This document shows, in pieces, positions 32,993 to 41,216 of a DNA stretch of 64,000 bases. The DNA is taken from the NCBI RefSeq assembly GCF_006716765.1, contig NZ_VFPO01000001.1, forward strand, positions 5,208,001 to 5,272,000. Reading direction: 5' to 3'. The stretch comes from Actinomadura hallensis. GTDB taxonomy: Bacteria > Actinomycetota > Actinomycetes > Streptosporangiales > Streptosporangiaceae. Position 1 is the first letter of the stretch. The number at the start of each line of letters is the position of its first letter. Below the pieces are notes generated by a model. The model was not told where the DNA came from. It made no database searches and was given only the letters and a program-made list of their open reading frames with translations. The translations under genes were made by a program, and so were the position numbers.

Positions 32993-35086
32993 TCAGGGGC
33001 TGACGATGCTCTGCCGCGGCCGAAGGGCGAAGTCACCCTTGATCTCACCAAGAGCCACACCCACGATGAATCCCGGAATGGTGGTACACGTCGACTTCGG
33101 TGAGAAGGTGACTCCCGTGGCAGAGGTCGCGGCCAGGATGCCGGTTTCGTTGTCGTAGGACGCCTCGAAGTATCCCGGCACCTCGACGTATCCGAAGGTG
33201 CTGTAATCGAATACACTGTTGGCGAATTCCAAGGTGCACTTGTTCCCGCCCACCTGCACCGACGATCTGAGCTGGATATTGTTCACGGAGAACGACAGGG
33301 TGCCGTCCTCTTGTAGGGCCACCAGATTCAGGTACACGCTCTCCGCAGTGACGTCCTCCACCGGGTAAGCGGTCCCGTCCGACCCCTTGGCCTCACAGCC
33401 CTCCACCGACATACGGGCCTTCGTGAGCATGTAGCGCGCCTGCCAGTGCGCCTGCTTCAAGGGGAATCGCAGCGTCGCCGACTCGCAGATGAACTGGCCG
33501 CCGAACAGGGAGGAGAGCGTGAACGGCTGAGCGACTGCGGTCACGTCCCCGCCGGGGCGTACCGTGAAGGTCTCCGGCTGGGCCGCCGCGCCGTCGATGC
33601 ACCCGGACTTGTCCTCGAAGTTGCACCACTGCCCGGACTCGATGTTCGCGTAGTTGCCCGCCCCCGAAACACTCGCGGTGAGGAGCGGACTGAGATCCTC
33701 CGTCACTCCGCAGCCCGTGAACGCCGGAATCTCGATGTCCTCCGCGATGATCGTTTGCCCGGGCTCCGGCTTGAGAATTCCGGTCTCCTGCGTCCCCATG
33801 AACGAGTGTGCGGAAAGCAGCGTCGGAGCCGTCGTGCATTTATCGCCGAGATCGAGGGACACGCCGTTCACCGAAGCCGTGCCGGCCTGGACCCGAACGT
33901 AGGTCTTGACATCTATCCCGGTCTCTTCGATGTAGTTGGGCGGAAAAAGGGGCTGCATGCTGAAGAGCTGGTAGTTGCCTGTGATCGGGGCGTCCTTCCC
34001 CGCCCCTGGGGCTCGGACCTGTACGGCCTCGGCCACCGCACGTGTCGGCATGAACCCGAAGCCCAGGACGGTGCCGGGGACGGGAAAGGTCTTGTTGAAG
34101 GCGTAGCCGCGATCCTCGAAGTAGTTCGGCCCGGTGAACCCGTCGATGGGGGTATAGGTTTCGACAGATCTCCGCAGGAGGGTCTCAGTGGCGATGGGGA
34201 TGGCGTTCCCCGCCTTCTTGACATTGAAGAACCCCGCCCCCTTGATGCACATCGGCACACCGTCGTCGGGGATGAGATTCATGCCGTCGGGCAACCCGGG
34301 CGTGTCGTAGATCTCCCGCAGAGCCGGATCGTTGTTGAAGTCGTAGCGGGGATCATTTCCCGGCCCGGGGAGCTCCTCGCACTGATCATCCTGGATGGCC
34401 GCGGCCTGCCGGGAGATTCCGCTCGGCACACCGGGGGCCGTCGCCGGGTCCCCGGATCGCACCCGCACGTTCCCCAGCACCGCATCCTTCTCCGCCGTGC
34501 AGCGCAGAGACAACTCCGCCTCGTCCCGGCGGGCCGCCGCGTCGTCCGGCATCAGTGACAGATCCAGCCGGCCGACCACCCACGAGAGCCCGCCCGGCGA
34601 CAGAGGCACCACCGGCGGCGCCACCCCGCTACCGTTCAGGTGCACGACCCCGTCCTCACGCGTCGGCGCGGCCGCCAATGCGAAGGCCGGCCAACCGCCG
34701 CCCCGCATACGGCCGGAGTCCCGCACGGCGACGCGGATCTGCGCCACGCCCGCGATCGCGGGGGTGGGCTCGACGCCCGTCACCGGCGGTGCCGGAGACT
34801 CATCATCCGGGGACTTCCCGATCGCCTCGTCCACCAGCTCCGCGGGGACGCCGACATCGACCCTGACGGTGCCCGGCTGCACCGGCTCGCCGACGGCACC
34901 GGAGGTCGGGACGCTGGTCTCCACCCGCAGCCCCACCTCGTGCGTGCCGGCCTCCCCGGTGCACACGAACGTCATGTCCGCTCCGATGTCCGCCACGGCC
35001 GGCGGGACCGCCACCAGGGCGCCGCTGCTCACGGTGACCGCCGCGATCGCCGCGACCCGCGCGACGTTTCTGGACATCGGATGCAT
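32993..35086 (-). CDS. Large secreted protein with DUF6801-like N-terminal domain
   Basis: 697 residues from ATG 35086, placed seven bases after GAGGA; GTG 35092 is two codons earlier. A signal peptide ends near VPPAVA. The next about 170 residues (MTFVCTGEAGTHEVGLRVET ... LSLRCTAEKDAVLGNVRV) resemble the DUF6801 domain of secreted actinomycete proteins (recollection, moderate). The rest is beta-rich with paired cysteines (LDLGDKCTTAPTLLSAHSF, GNKCTLEFANSVFDYSTF) and ends in QSIVSP. This end resembles that of the smaller secreted protein at 35170 (QTITSP), and GNKC recurs in the protein at 31735. No enzyme motif. Probably a cell-surface protein of unknown role. Confidence 0.75.
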   Translation of the reverse strand: MHPMSRNVARVAAIAAVTVSSGALVAVPPAVADIGADMTFVCTGEAGTHEVGLRVETSVPTSGAVGEPVQPGTVRVDVGVPAELVDEAIGKSPDDESPAPPVTGVEPTPAIAGVAQIRVAVRDSGRMRGGGWPAFALAAAPTREDGVVHLNGSGVAPPVVPLSPGGLSWVVGRLDLSLMPDDAAARRDEAELSLRCTAEKDAVLGNVRVRSGDPATAPGVPSGISRQAAAIQDDQCEELPGPGNDPRYDFNNDPALREIYDTPGLPDGMNLIPDDGVPMCIKGAGFFNVKKAGNAIPIATETLLRRSVETYTPIDGFTGPNYFEDRGYAFNKTFPVPGTVLGFGFMPTRAVAEAVQVRAPGAGKDAPITGNYQLFSMQPLFPPNYIEETGIDVKTYVRVQAGTASVNGVSLDLGDKCTTAPTLLSAHSFMGTQETGILKPEPGQTIIAEDIEIPAFTGCGVTEDLSPLLTASVSGAGNYANIESGQWCNFEDKSGCIDGAAAQPETFTVRPGGDVTAVAQPFTLSSLFGGQFICESATLRFPLKQAHWQARYMLTKARMSVEGCEAKGSDGTAYPVEDVTAESVYLNLVALQEDGTLSFSVNNIQLRSSVQVGGNKCTLEFANSVFDYSTFGYVEVPGYFEASYDNETGILAATSATGVTFSPKSTCTTIPGFIVGVALGEIKGDFALRPRQSIVSP

Positions 35087-35117
35087 CTTCACTTCCTCGG
35101 TCGACGGGAGAGGGGAA

Positions 35118-35144
35118 CCGCACCCGGGCGGCGCCCGGGTGCGG
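35118..35144 (-). terminator. Hairpin after the secreted-protein gene at 35170
   Basis: CCGCACCCGGGC (35118-35129) pairs with GCCCGGGTGCGG (35133-35144) across a 3-base loop, with further potential pairing AGGGGAA/TTCCCCT (35111-35117 and 35159-35165). It starts about 25 bases after the stop, in the 83-base gap before the large secreted-protein gene. It would uncouple the two or act as an attenuator. Confidence 0.75.
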
Positions 35145-35169
35145 TCACGGTCGGGGACTTCCCCTCACA

Positions 35170-35814
35170 TCAGGGGCTGGTGATGGTCTGGTCCGCGTTG
35201 GCGCCCGTCAGGCCGTACTCGCCGCCGAGCGTGATGGAGTCGCCCGGCGAGGCCAGGGAGCCGCACCCGGCGCCGGTGGCCGTGAGGACCACCAGGTTGC
35301 TGCCGCTCACAGCGAGCCGGTCCGTGCTATTGGTGTAGGTCCCTGTGATCGTGGCGCCGCCGCCGCCGGGCGCGCCGACCGTCACCGTGCACTGTGCGGG
35401 GTTGCCGATGACGGCCGTGGCCTGCACGCCGGTGAGCTCGCCCTCGACCACGTCCGAGCCGTCGTAGTTGAGGGCGTTGAACGTCCACGGCATGCCGGTC
35501 GGGGTGATGACGGTGGCGAGCCCGCCCGTGGTGACACAGCCGGTGGCGGCCACGCTGGTCAGCGAAGCGATGCCGTTCCCGTCCAGTCCGGAGCCGCTCT
35601 TCAGGGAGCCGGCGGCCGTGGAAACGGGGCAGACCACCGCGACGCCCTTGTCGGTGTTCAGGGCGTGCAGAGGCATGGTGTTGGCCCCGGTGATGTTCCC
35701 ACCGGGGGTCACCGTCCAGGTGGCCGGTGCCGCGGAGGCGGGGACCGTGGTGAGGGCGGCGGTGGCGGCGACGGCCGCGGTGGCGGTCAAGGCGTTACGA
35801 ACGATCTTTCGCAT
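35170..35814 (-). CDS. Small secreted protein ending in QTITSP
   Basis: 214 residues. A signal peptide (MRKIVRNALTATAAVAATAA ... VPASA, about 28) leads to a Gly/Thr/Ala-rich, beta-like mature chain. The second half (AQCTVTV, TYTNSTDRLAVSGSNLVVLT, GCGSLASPGDSITLGGEYGL) resembles the C-terminal domain of the 697-residue neighbour, and both end in Q(S/T)I(V/T)SP. ATG 35814 was chosen over the first in-frame start seven codons upstream, since the signal peptide begins there. A clear promoter lies about 165 bases upstream and a hairpin follows the stop. Confidence 0.75.
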   Translation of the reverse strand: MRKIVRNALTATAAVAATAALTTVPASAAPATWTVTPGGNITGANTMPLHALNTDKGVAVVCPVSTAAGSLKSGSGLDGNGIASLTSVAATGCVTTGGLATVITPTGMPWTFNALNYDGSDVVEGELTGVQATAVIGNPAQCTVTVGAPGGGGATITGTYTNSTDRLAVSGSNLVVLTATGAGCGSLASPGDSITLGGEYGLTGANADQTITSP

Positions 35815-36145
35815 GTCAGTTCTTTTTCCCTTCACGGGGTGGCGGGTCTTTCTACTCGTAGGGACACTGACTGCGTTCTACAGAAAGCACTCCTCCGGGT
35901 CGGCGGGAGCAGAACCCCGGAAGCCGAACCGCTTCGGTCTTCCACACAAGACCACCCAGCCCTGCCGTTCTCCGCACTGAATATACCTGCCGGTAATGCG
36001 CAGATCAAGAGTTGGTCAAGTCCATTATCAAGCCACTTCTCGATGCGCCCCTTATTTATCCATGACTTAGCATTCGATCATCTGGTCTTGTCACCGGCTC
36101 ATACCGGTGTCCACCCTTTGGACAATCCTTTCCTGGTGTGCCGGA
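35815..36145. other. Intergenic region between mce locus 2 and the small secreted-protein gene
   Basis: 331 bases. Besides the promoter at 35980-36008 it carries, at 36066-36079, CTTAGCATTCGATC and, at 36087-36099, CTTGTCACCGGCT; both recur upstream of the MceG-type gene. The 36000-36110 part is AT-rich. No terminator for locus 2 was found with confidence. Confidence 0.55.
35980..36008 (-). promoter_or_regulatory. Promoter of the small secreted-protein gene
   Basis: TTGATC (36008-36003) and TATATT (35985-35980) on the minus strand are 17 bases apart and close to the housekeeping consensus. The start is expected at about 35973, giving a leader of about 160 bases. Confidence 0.7.
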
Positions 36146-36697
36146 TCAGTTGCCCAGGGTGTCGATTTCGGCGATCTTCCAGGTGTCGCCGGCGTACACG
36201 GCGTCCACGGCGAAGACGGCCGCGGAGTAGCTCGTCTCGTTCGTGTCGGTCCGCGTGTTGCGCTGGTCGGCGAAGACCAGGAGGCGGGCGCGGTCGCCGG
36301 TCAGCGTCTTCACCGCCGTGTCGGTGACCGTCGTGGTGAGGACCTGCTTCTGCTCCGGCGCCTGCTTCCGCACGAGCGCGAAAAGCTGGTTGTACTGCTG
36401 GACGGCCTTTCCGGTGAGGAGTTCCTGGGCGGCCTTCTCCGTCTTGGCGACGTCGGCGTAGTTGTAGGAGAAGACCGTGTTCACCGCCGTCGTGATCTGC
36501 CCCCGGACTTCGCTGGTGCGGGCATTGTCGGCGAGGGCCGCGTTCTCCGCGGAGGCCGCGCCGGTGAGGCCGCGCTCCTGATCGAACGACCAGGCGGCCA
36601 CTCCGCCGAGCGCCATTGTCAGCACGCCGAGGAGGACGACCAGGCGAATGCGCGCGGTGCCGGGGAACACCCGGCCGATGGTGCTGATCGCTGCCAA
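36146..36697 (-). CDS. Mce-associated membrane protein, locus 2, fourth copy
   Basis: 183 residues, starting at TTG 36697: GGGGAGGAG lies six bases upstream, and no ATG/GTG is better placed. One membrane helix (RLVVLLGVLTMALGGVAAWS) is followed by the outer domain with NTVFSYNYADVAKTEKAAQE and VYAGDTWKIAEIDTLGN, the pattern of Mce-associated proteins (helices then a beta sheet ending in W-K-I/V). It is last in the locus 2 operon, 16 bases after the previous gene. Confidence 0.8.
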   Translation of the reverse strand: MAAISTIGRVFPGTARIRLVVLLGVLTMALGGVAAWSFDQERGLTGAASAENAALADNARTSEVRGQITTAVNTVFSYNYADVAKTEKAAQELLTGKAVQQYNQLFALVRKQAPEQKQVLTTTVTDTAVKTLTGDRARLLVFADQRNTRTDTNETSYSAAVFAVDAVYAGDTWKIAEIDTLGN

Positions 36698-36713
36698 TTT
36701 CGTCTCCTCCCCG

Positions 36714-37445
36714 TCAGGGCGTTCCGGTCGGGGCCTGGCCGAGCGCCGACAGTTTCCAGCCGGACGAGGTCCTGGTGAGCTGGCCGGCGAACCGCCGGGT
36801 GTTCTCACTCGGCCTGCCCTCGGCGCCGGTGATGGTGATCCGGACGGCGGCGATGACCGCGGCCTTCCCGGCCCGGGTGTCGAGTTCGGTGAGGCCGGAT
36901 TCGAGGATCTTCGCGGTGCTCGTCGTCTCGGCCTTCTTCACCTCGGCCTCCAGCCGCGAGCGGCCCTGGGCGATCTCGTCGTACAGCTCGGCCGTCGTCG
37001 AGTCCTGCCAGACCTTCAGGCCCGCGTCCACGTTGCGGTGGTCGAGGGTGTTGAGGTTGACGATCGCCTGGTTCGCGGCGGCGAGGACCCTGTCGCGCTC
37101 GGCGGCATAGGCCAGGTTCTCGTCGCCCGCCGCCGAGTGGTACGACCAGCCGAACCAGGCGGCGGCCGCCGCCGCGACCAGCGTCACCAGCGACGCCACC
37201 CGGACGAGCGGGTCCCGGGAGAGGCGGCGCGGCGCGGGCTCGTCCGGCTTCTCCGACGACTCCTGCTCGCCCGGCTCCCCGGACGAGTCCCGCTCGCCCG
37301 GCTTCTCGGACGCCTCGGGCTCGTCCGGCGTCTCCGGCGTCTCCCGCGCCTCGGCTTCGGGGGGCGCCTCGGCGTCCTCGGCGGCCTCGGTGACCTCGGC
37401 CTCGGGCTCTTCCGCCTTCGGCACGGCCGTTTCCGTCCTGCTCAC
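36714..37445 (-). CDS. Mce-associated membrane protein, locus 2, third copy
   Basis: 243 residues. The N-terminal 75 residues are acidic and disordered (EPEAEVTEAAEDAEAPPEAE). One membrane helix follows (VRVASLVTLVAAAAAAWFGW), then the family domain (DHRNVDAGLKVWQDSTTAEL, RAGKAAVIAAVRITITG ... SGWKLSALG). Start GTG 37445. The acidic cytoplasmic part matches that of the locus 1 member in kind. 19 bases separate it from the preceding gene. Confidence 0.82.
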   Translation of the reverse strand: MSRTETAVPKAEEPEAEVTEAAEDAEAPPEAEARETPETPDEPEASEKPGERDSSGEPGEQESSEKPDEPAPRRLSRDPLVRVASLVTLVAAAAAAWFGWSYHSAAGDENLAYAAERDRVLAAANQAIVNLNTLDHRNVDAGLKVWQDSTTAELYDEIAQGRSRLEAEVKKAETTSTAKILESGLTELDTRAGKAAVIAAVRITITGAEGRPSENTRRFAGQLTRTSSGWKLSALGQAPTGTP

Positions 37446-37464
37446 CGTGATTCCACCCCTTTCC

Positions 37465-38070
37465 TCAGGCGGCCCGGAGGTCGCTGATGCGCCAGCCTCG
37501 GTCCCTGCGCGCCGTGACGATGAGCTGGGCCGCGACCGGCGGCCCCGTGCGCTTGCCGTCGCGGGTGGCCGTCTGGTCGAGCATGACCAGCAGCACCGCC
37601 GTCCCGTCCTCGGTGAGCCTGATGACCCCGGCCTTGGCGACCTTCGTGGTGAGGGACAGCTTCATCACCGGCGCGTTCTTCTTCACGACGCCGAACAGCG
37701 TCCGGTACTCGCCGGTGGCGTCTCCGGTGAGCACCTCGTTCGCGGCCCGCTCGGTGGCCGCGGGGTCGGTGTGGGTGTAGGTGAAGATCCGCTCGACCTT
37801 CGCCGAGACGTCCGCGACCACCTGCTCCGTAGCGGCCTTGTCGATGAGCGCGCGGTTGGCGGCCGGTGCGCCCTCGCTCCGCCTGTCGGCCCAGCCGTCG
37901 ACGGCGAAGGCGGACACGCAGATCGCCATGGCGAGGGCCACCGGCCACCCCAGCCCGGCGGCCCGCCTGAGCATGGGAAGCGACGGGCGCCGGACCGGTC
38001 CGCGGCGGGGCCGGGCGCCGCGCGCCGGCCGCTCCCGCCGGGTCCGGGGTTCCTGCTCGGTGATGCTCAC
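37465..38070 (-). CDS. Mce-associated membrane protein, locus 2, second copy
   Basis: 201 residues from GTG 38070, which overlaps the preceding stop by four bases (GTGA) and has GGGGAG seven bases upstream. A strongly basic N-terminus (RTRRERPARGARPRRGPVRR) and one membrane helix (LGWPVALAMAICVSAFAVDG) precede the family domain (IFTYTHTDPAATERAANEVL, GVIRLTEDGTAVLLVMLDQT, GWRISDLRAA). Confidence 0.82.
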   Translation of the reverse strand: MSITEQEPRTRRERPARGARPRRGPVRRPSLPMLRRAAGLGWPVALAMAICVSAFAVDGWADRRSEGAPAANRALIDKAATEQVVADVSAKVERIFTYTHTDPAATERAANEVLTGDATGEYRTLFGVVKKNAPVMKLSLTTKVAKAGVIRLTEDGTAVLLVMLDQTATRDGKRTGPPVAAQLIVTARRDRGWRISDLRAA

Positions 38071-38639
38071 GGCCCGCTCCCCTCGGCCGGCTTCCCCCCG
38101 GGCGCCAGCGGTCTCAGCTCGCTGACCTTCCACGCGCCGCCGACCCGCTGCATCCCGACCTCGTAGCGCTTGCGCTGCTCGGTGCGCCGGCCGTCCTCAC
38201 CGGTGCCCTCGGTGAAGATCCGGACGGACGCGATGACGGTCGCCGTGCCGGCGGAGCGGTCGAACTCGGTGACGGCGAGCGCGGTGATCTTGCCGTGGGA
38301 GGGGGCGGTCTGCTTGGCGAACTTCTGGCGGGCGGCGGGCATGTCCGCCTCCAGGGCGTCGTGGAACGGCCCGGTGGCGACGCGCAGCCAGTGCGCCAGG
38401 TCCAGCTCGGCGCGCTTGGGGTCGATGCTGTTGAGCAGCGTGATGTGCTGGACGGCCGCGCGGGTCAGCTCGTCCCGCGCGGCGGCGTGCTCGTTGTCGG
38501 CGCCCCGCCCGGCCTGGAAGAGCGACCAGAGCGACGTGCAGAGGAAGGCGGTCGCCACGGCGATCAGCACGTGACCGGCCGGGCGGATCAGCGGCACCGC
38601 CCGGCCGGCCGCGCGGCGCACCGCCGCGGCGCGGGTCAC
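38067..38639 (-). CDS. Mce-associated membrane protein, locus 2, first copy
   Basis: 190 residues. It starts at GTG 38639, overlapping the MceF stop by four bases. A membrane helix (GHVLIAVATAFLCTSLWSLF) precedes the outer domain (ITLLNSIDPKRAELDLAHWL, GTATVIASVRIFTEG, GAWKVSELRPLAPGGKPAEG). In mycobacteria such proteins (for example the Mce1-associated ones) stabilise the complex or its substrate handling; the same role is inferred here. Confidence 0.82.
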   Translation of the reverse strand: MTRAAAVRRAAGRAVPLIRPAGHVLIAVATAFLCTSLWSLFQAGRGADNEHAAARDELTRAAVQHITLLNSIDPKRAELDLAHWLRVATGPFHDALEADMPAARQKFAKQTAPSHGKITALAVTEFDRSAGTATVIASVRIFTEGTGEDGRRTEQRKRYEVGMQRVGGAWKVSELRPLAPGGKPAEGSGP

Positions 38640-39886
38640 CGCGCGCCCCCGAGTCCGAGGAGGCCGCGCAGGTCGGCGGGGACCTCGGACTCCGCGGGGG
38701 CGGAGAGCCCGAACGTGCTGAGGATGTCGGTGACCTCGGTCCGGGACAGGGACCCCGGCTTGGCCGGCTCGGGAACTCCCTTGCGCGGCGCGTTCGCCGA
38801 CCCGCGCACGTTGATGCCGGTGCTCGGCGGCTCCGTGCAGCGGGCGTCGCGGTTGAACGCGGGGGCCTTGGACAGGTCGAGGCCGTTGCGGTAGCGGGTC
38901 CCGCCGTAGCCGCGCGTGCAGGGCTGCGGGTTGAAGAACGTGGTCGCGAAGCCGACCCGCAGCTTGTCGCCGGCGACGAGGGTCGACACCATGCCGGCGA
39001 CCTGCGGCAGCCGGGCCAGCAGCTCCTCGATCGCGGCCTGGCGCGGCTCGCCCAGCCGCGCCATGGTGACGAAGTCGGCCAGCAGCACGCTCAGCCCGGG
39101 GTCGAGGTCTCGGAGCAGGCGGGACAGCTCGGCGCCCGCGCCCGGACCGGACCGGATGACGGCGCGCAGGTCCGCGTCGGAGTCGCGGAGCTGCCGCGCC
39201 AGCAGGCGCGTGTTCAGCGAGAACGACTTGAACGCGCCGGACAGCTCGTTCTGCGTGCGCAGCACGTCCTCGCCGTTGTGGATCAGCGCGCGGGTCTCCG
39301 GGAACGCCGCGTCGGACGCCGACACGAACCGGGCGCTGGTGTCGAGGAGCTGCTGGAGGTGCGGCCCCTGCCCGGCGAACGCCAGGCCCAGCTCGTCGAT
39401 CAGGACCCGGACGTCGTCCAGCGGCAGCGACCCGGCGAGGTCGTTGAGGCTCTTGAGCGTCTCGTTCACCGGCGCGGGGGTGGTGGTGGCGCTCCGCGGG
39501 ATCGTGGCGCCGTGCGCCAGGTGGGGCCCGTTCTCGGTCCGCGGCCGCAGGTCGACGTACTGCTCGCCCACGGCGGAGCGGTTGGCGACGACGGCCTCCA
39601 GGTTCACCGGGATGTCCGGCGCGGAGTCCATGATGCGGAGCTCGGCGATGACGCCGTCGTCGCTCAGGTCCAGCTTGCCGACCTCGCCGACGGTGACGCC
39701 CCGGTAGGAGACCGCCGACCCCTCGAACAGCCCGCCGGTGGTCGGCAGGTCGAGGTCGACGGTGTAGTAGCCGCGCATCCCGAAGTAGCGGCCGAGGTCG
39801 GCGTACCGGACGCTGGTGTAGCCGACGACGACCACGGCGATCACGACGAATGTGACGATCTTGATGCGGGTGCCCAGAGTCAGCAT
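38636..39886 (-). CDS. MCE family protein, MceF position, locus 2
   Basis: 416 residues. The N-terminal helix is IVTFVVIAVVVVGYTSVRYA and the MCE domain (about 35-120) contains DLPTTGGLFEGSAVSYRGVT and EAVVANRSAVGEQYVDLRPR, matching MceF-type proteins. The helical part spans about 150-310. The tail is rich in Pro and charged residues. ATG 39886 lies one base after the MceE stop. There is no second membrane helix, unlike its locus 1 counterpart. Confidence 0.9.
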   Translation of the reverse strand: MLTLGTRIKIVTFVVIAVVVVGYTSVRYADLGRYFGMRGYYTVDLDLPTTGGLFEGSAVSYRGVTVGEVGKLDLSDDGVIAELRIMDSAPDIPVNLEAVVANRSAVGEQYVDLRPRTENGPHLAHGATIPRSATTTPAPVNETLKSLNDLAGSLPLDDVRVLIDELGLAFAGQGPHLQQLLDTSARFVSASDAAFPETRALIHNGEDVLRTQNELSGAFKSFSLNTRLLARQLRDSDADLRAVIRSGPGAGAELSRLLRDLDPGLSVLLADFVTMARLGEPRQAAIEELLARLPQVAGMVSTLVAGDKLRVGFATTFFNPQPCTRGYGGTRYRNGLDLSKAPAFNRDARCTEPPSTGINVRGSANAPRKGVPEPAKPGSLSRTEVTDILSTFGLSAPAESEVPADLRGLLGLGGAR

Positions 39887-39887
39887 T

Positions 39888-41216
39888 TCAGTCGCCCTCC
39901 CCGAGCGTCGGCAGCGGCAGGGGCGGCGCACCGCCGGGCTCACCCGGGACGCCCGGGCCCGGGTCATCGGACTCGACCCGCGGGGCGCCCTGCTGCGGCC
40001 CCTCCGGCTCCGGCCCGGTGGACGCGGGCGCCCCGGCGCCCGCGGTCTCCGGCTCGGGGCACGGCGGAGGCTGCGGGCCCGGAGCCCCCGCGGCCTTCGC
40101 GGCCGCCGCCGCGAGCGGCTGCGCCCCCTCCGGCCCGCCGTCCTCGTCGTCGAAGGTCTTCCTCGGCGGCCGTTCCTCCACCGGCGGCATGACGCAGTTG
40201 AACCCCTCGGCGGCGACGACGGTGAGGTAGCCGTTCAGGTAGTCGCCCTTGACGGCCTTGAGCGCCTCGTCGGTGAACGGGAAGGTGAGCAGGACCTCCA
40301 GCGACTTCGGCAGGTTCCGGCCCGAGTCGGCGAGCTTGCGGAGGACGACCGCGAGGGAGCGCAGGTTCGCGGCCGTGTCGTCCTTGCTGGCGTTGATCGT
40401 CTTGACCGCGACGTCCGACAGCTTCTCCAGCTCGCGCAGCATCTCCACGAGCTGGCCGCGCTGGTCCTCCAGAACCTTCAGGCCCGGCGACAGGTCGCCG
40501 AGGACCGTCTCCACCTGGCCGTTGCGGGACCGCACCGTGGCCGACAGGCGGTTCAGCCCGTCGAGCGCGGCGGTGATCGACTCGCGGTTGCGGTTGAGGG
40601 TGCTGGTCAGCTCGTCGAGGTTCCGCAGCGCGGACCGGATCGTTTCCTCCCGCCCGCCGAGCGCCTTGTTCAGCTCCCTGTTGATCGTCCGGATCTGGGG
40701 GAGCCCGCCGCCCGACAGCAGCAGCGACAGCGCGCCGAAGACCTCCTCCACGTCGGCGTTGCGCGACGTGCGGGCCACCGGGATCACGGCGCCGTCGGTC
40801 AGCGGCTGCGCGGACGGCTGGGCGGGGGCGGACAGCTCGATGTACTTCTCCCCCAGCAGGCTCGACTGCTCCAGGTTCGCGACCGCGTTCGCCGGGAGCC
40901 GCACGTCGCCGTTCACCAGCAGCGTGACCTCGGCGTTCCACGCGCCCTTCGGCAGCGACACCTCCTTCACCCGCCCGACGGGGACGTCGTTCACCCGGAC
41001 CGCCGCCTGCGGGACGAGGTTCAGCACGTCCTCGAACTGCACCTTCACCGTGTACGGGTGGTCGCCGAGGTCGGCGCCGCCCGGGAGCGGGATGTCCTCG
41101 ACCCGCATCGAGCAGCCCGCCGCCAGGACGGCCGCGGCGGTGCAGAGGGCCGTCACCTTCGCCGACACCTTCGCCGTCGCCCTCGCCCTCGCCTTCGTCT
41201 TCGCCGGCACGCGCAT
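39888..41216 (-). CDS. MCE family lipoprotein, MceE position, locus 2
   Basis: 442 residues. A basic N-terminus and hydrophobic core end in the lipobox LAAGC, so the mature protein starts at a lipid-modified Cys. The MCE domain (about 45-130) includes VKVQFEDVLNLVPQAAVRVN and EQSSLLGEKYIELSAPAQ. The helical part follows, and the C-terminal about 85 residues are low-complexity Pro/Gly/Glu. ATG 41216 overlaps the upstream stop by one base. Long C-terminal extension compared with its locus 1 counterpart. Confidence 0.9.
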   Translation of the reverse strand: MRVPAKTKARARATAKVSAKVTALCTAAAVLAAGCSMRVEDIPLPGGADLGDHPYTVKVQFEDVLNLVPQAAVRVNDVPVGRVKEVSLPKGAWNAEVTLLVNGDVRLPANAVANLEQSSLLGEKYIELSAPAQPSAQPLTDGAVIPVARTSRNADVEEVFGALSLLLSGGGLPQIRTINRELNKALGGREETIRSALRNLDELTSTLNRNRESITAALDGLNRLSATVRSRNGQVETVLGDLSPGLKVLEDQRGQLVEMLRELEKLSDVAVKTINASKDDTAANLRSLAVVLRKLADSGRNLPKSLEVLLTFPFTDEALKAVKGDYLNGYLTVVAAEGFNCVMPPVEERPPRKTFDDEDGGPEGAQPLAAAAAKAAGAPGPQPPPCPEPETAGAGAPASTGPEPEGPQQGAPRVESDDPGPGVPGEPGGAPPLPLPTLGEGD

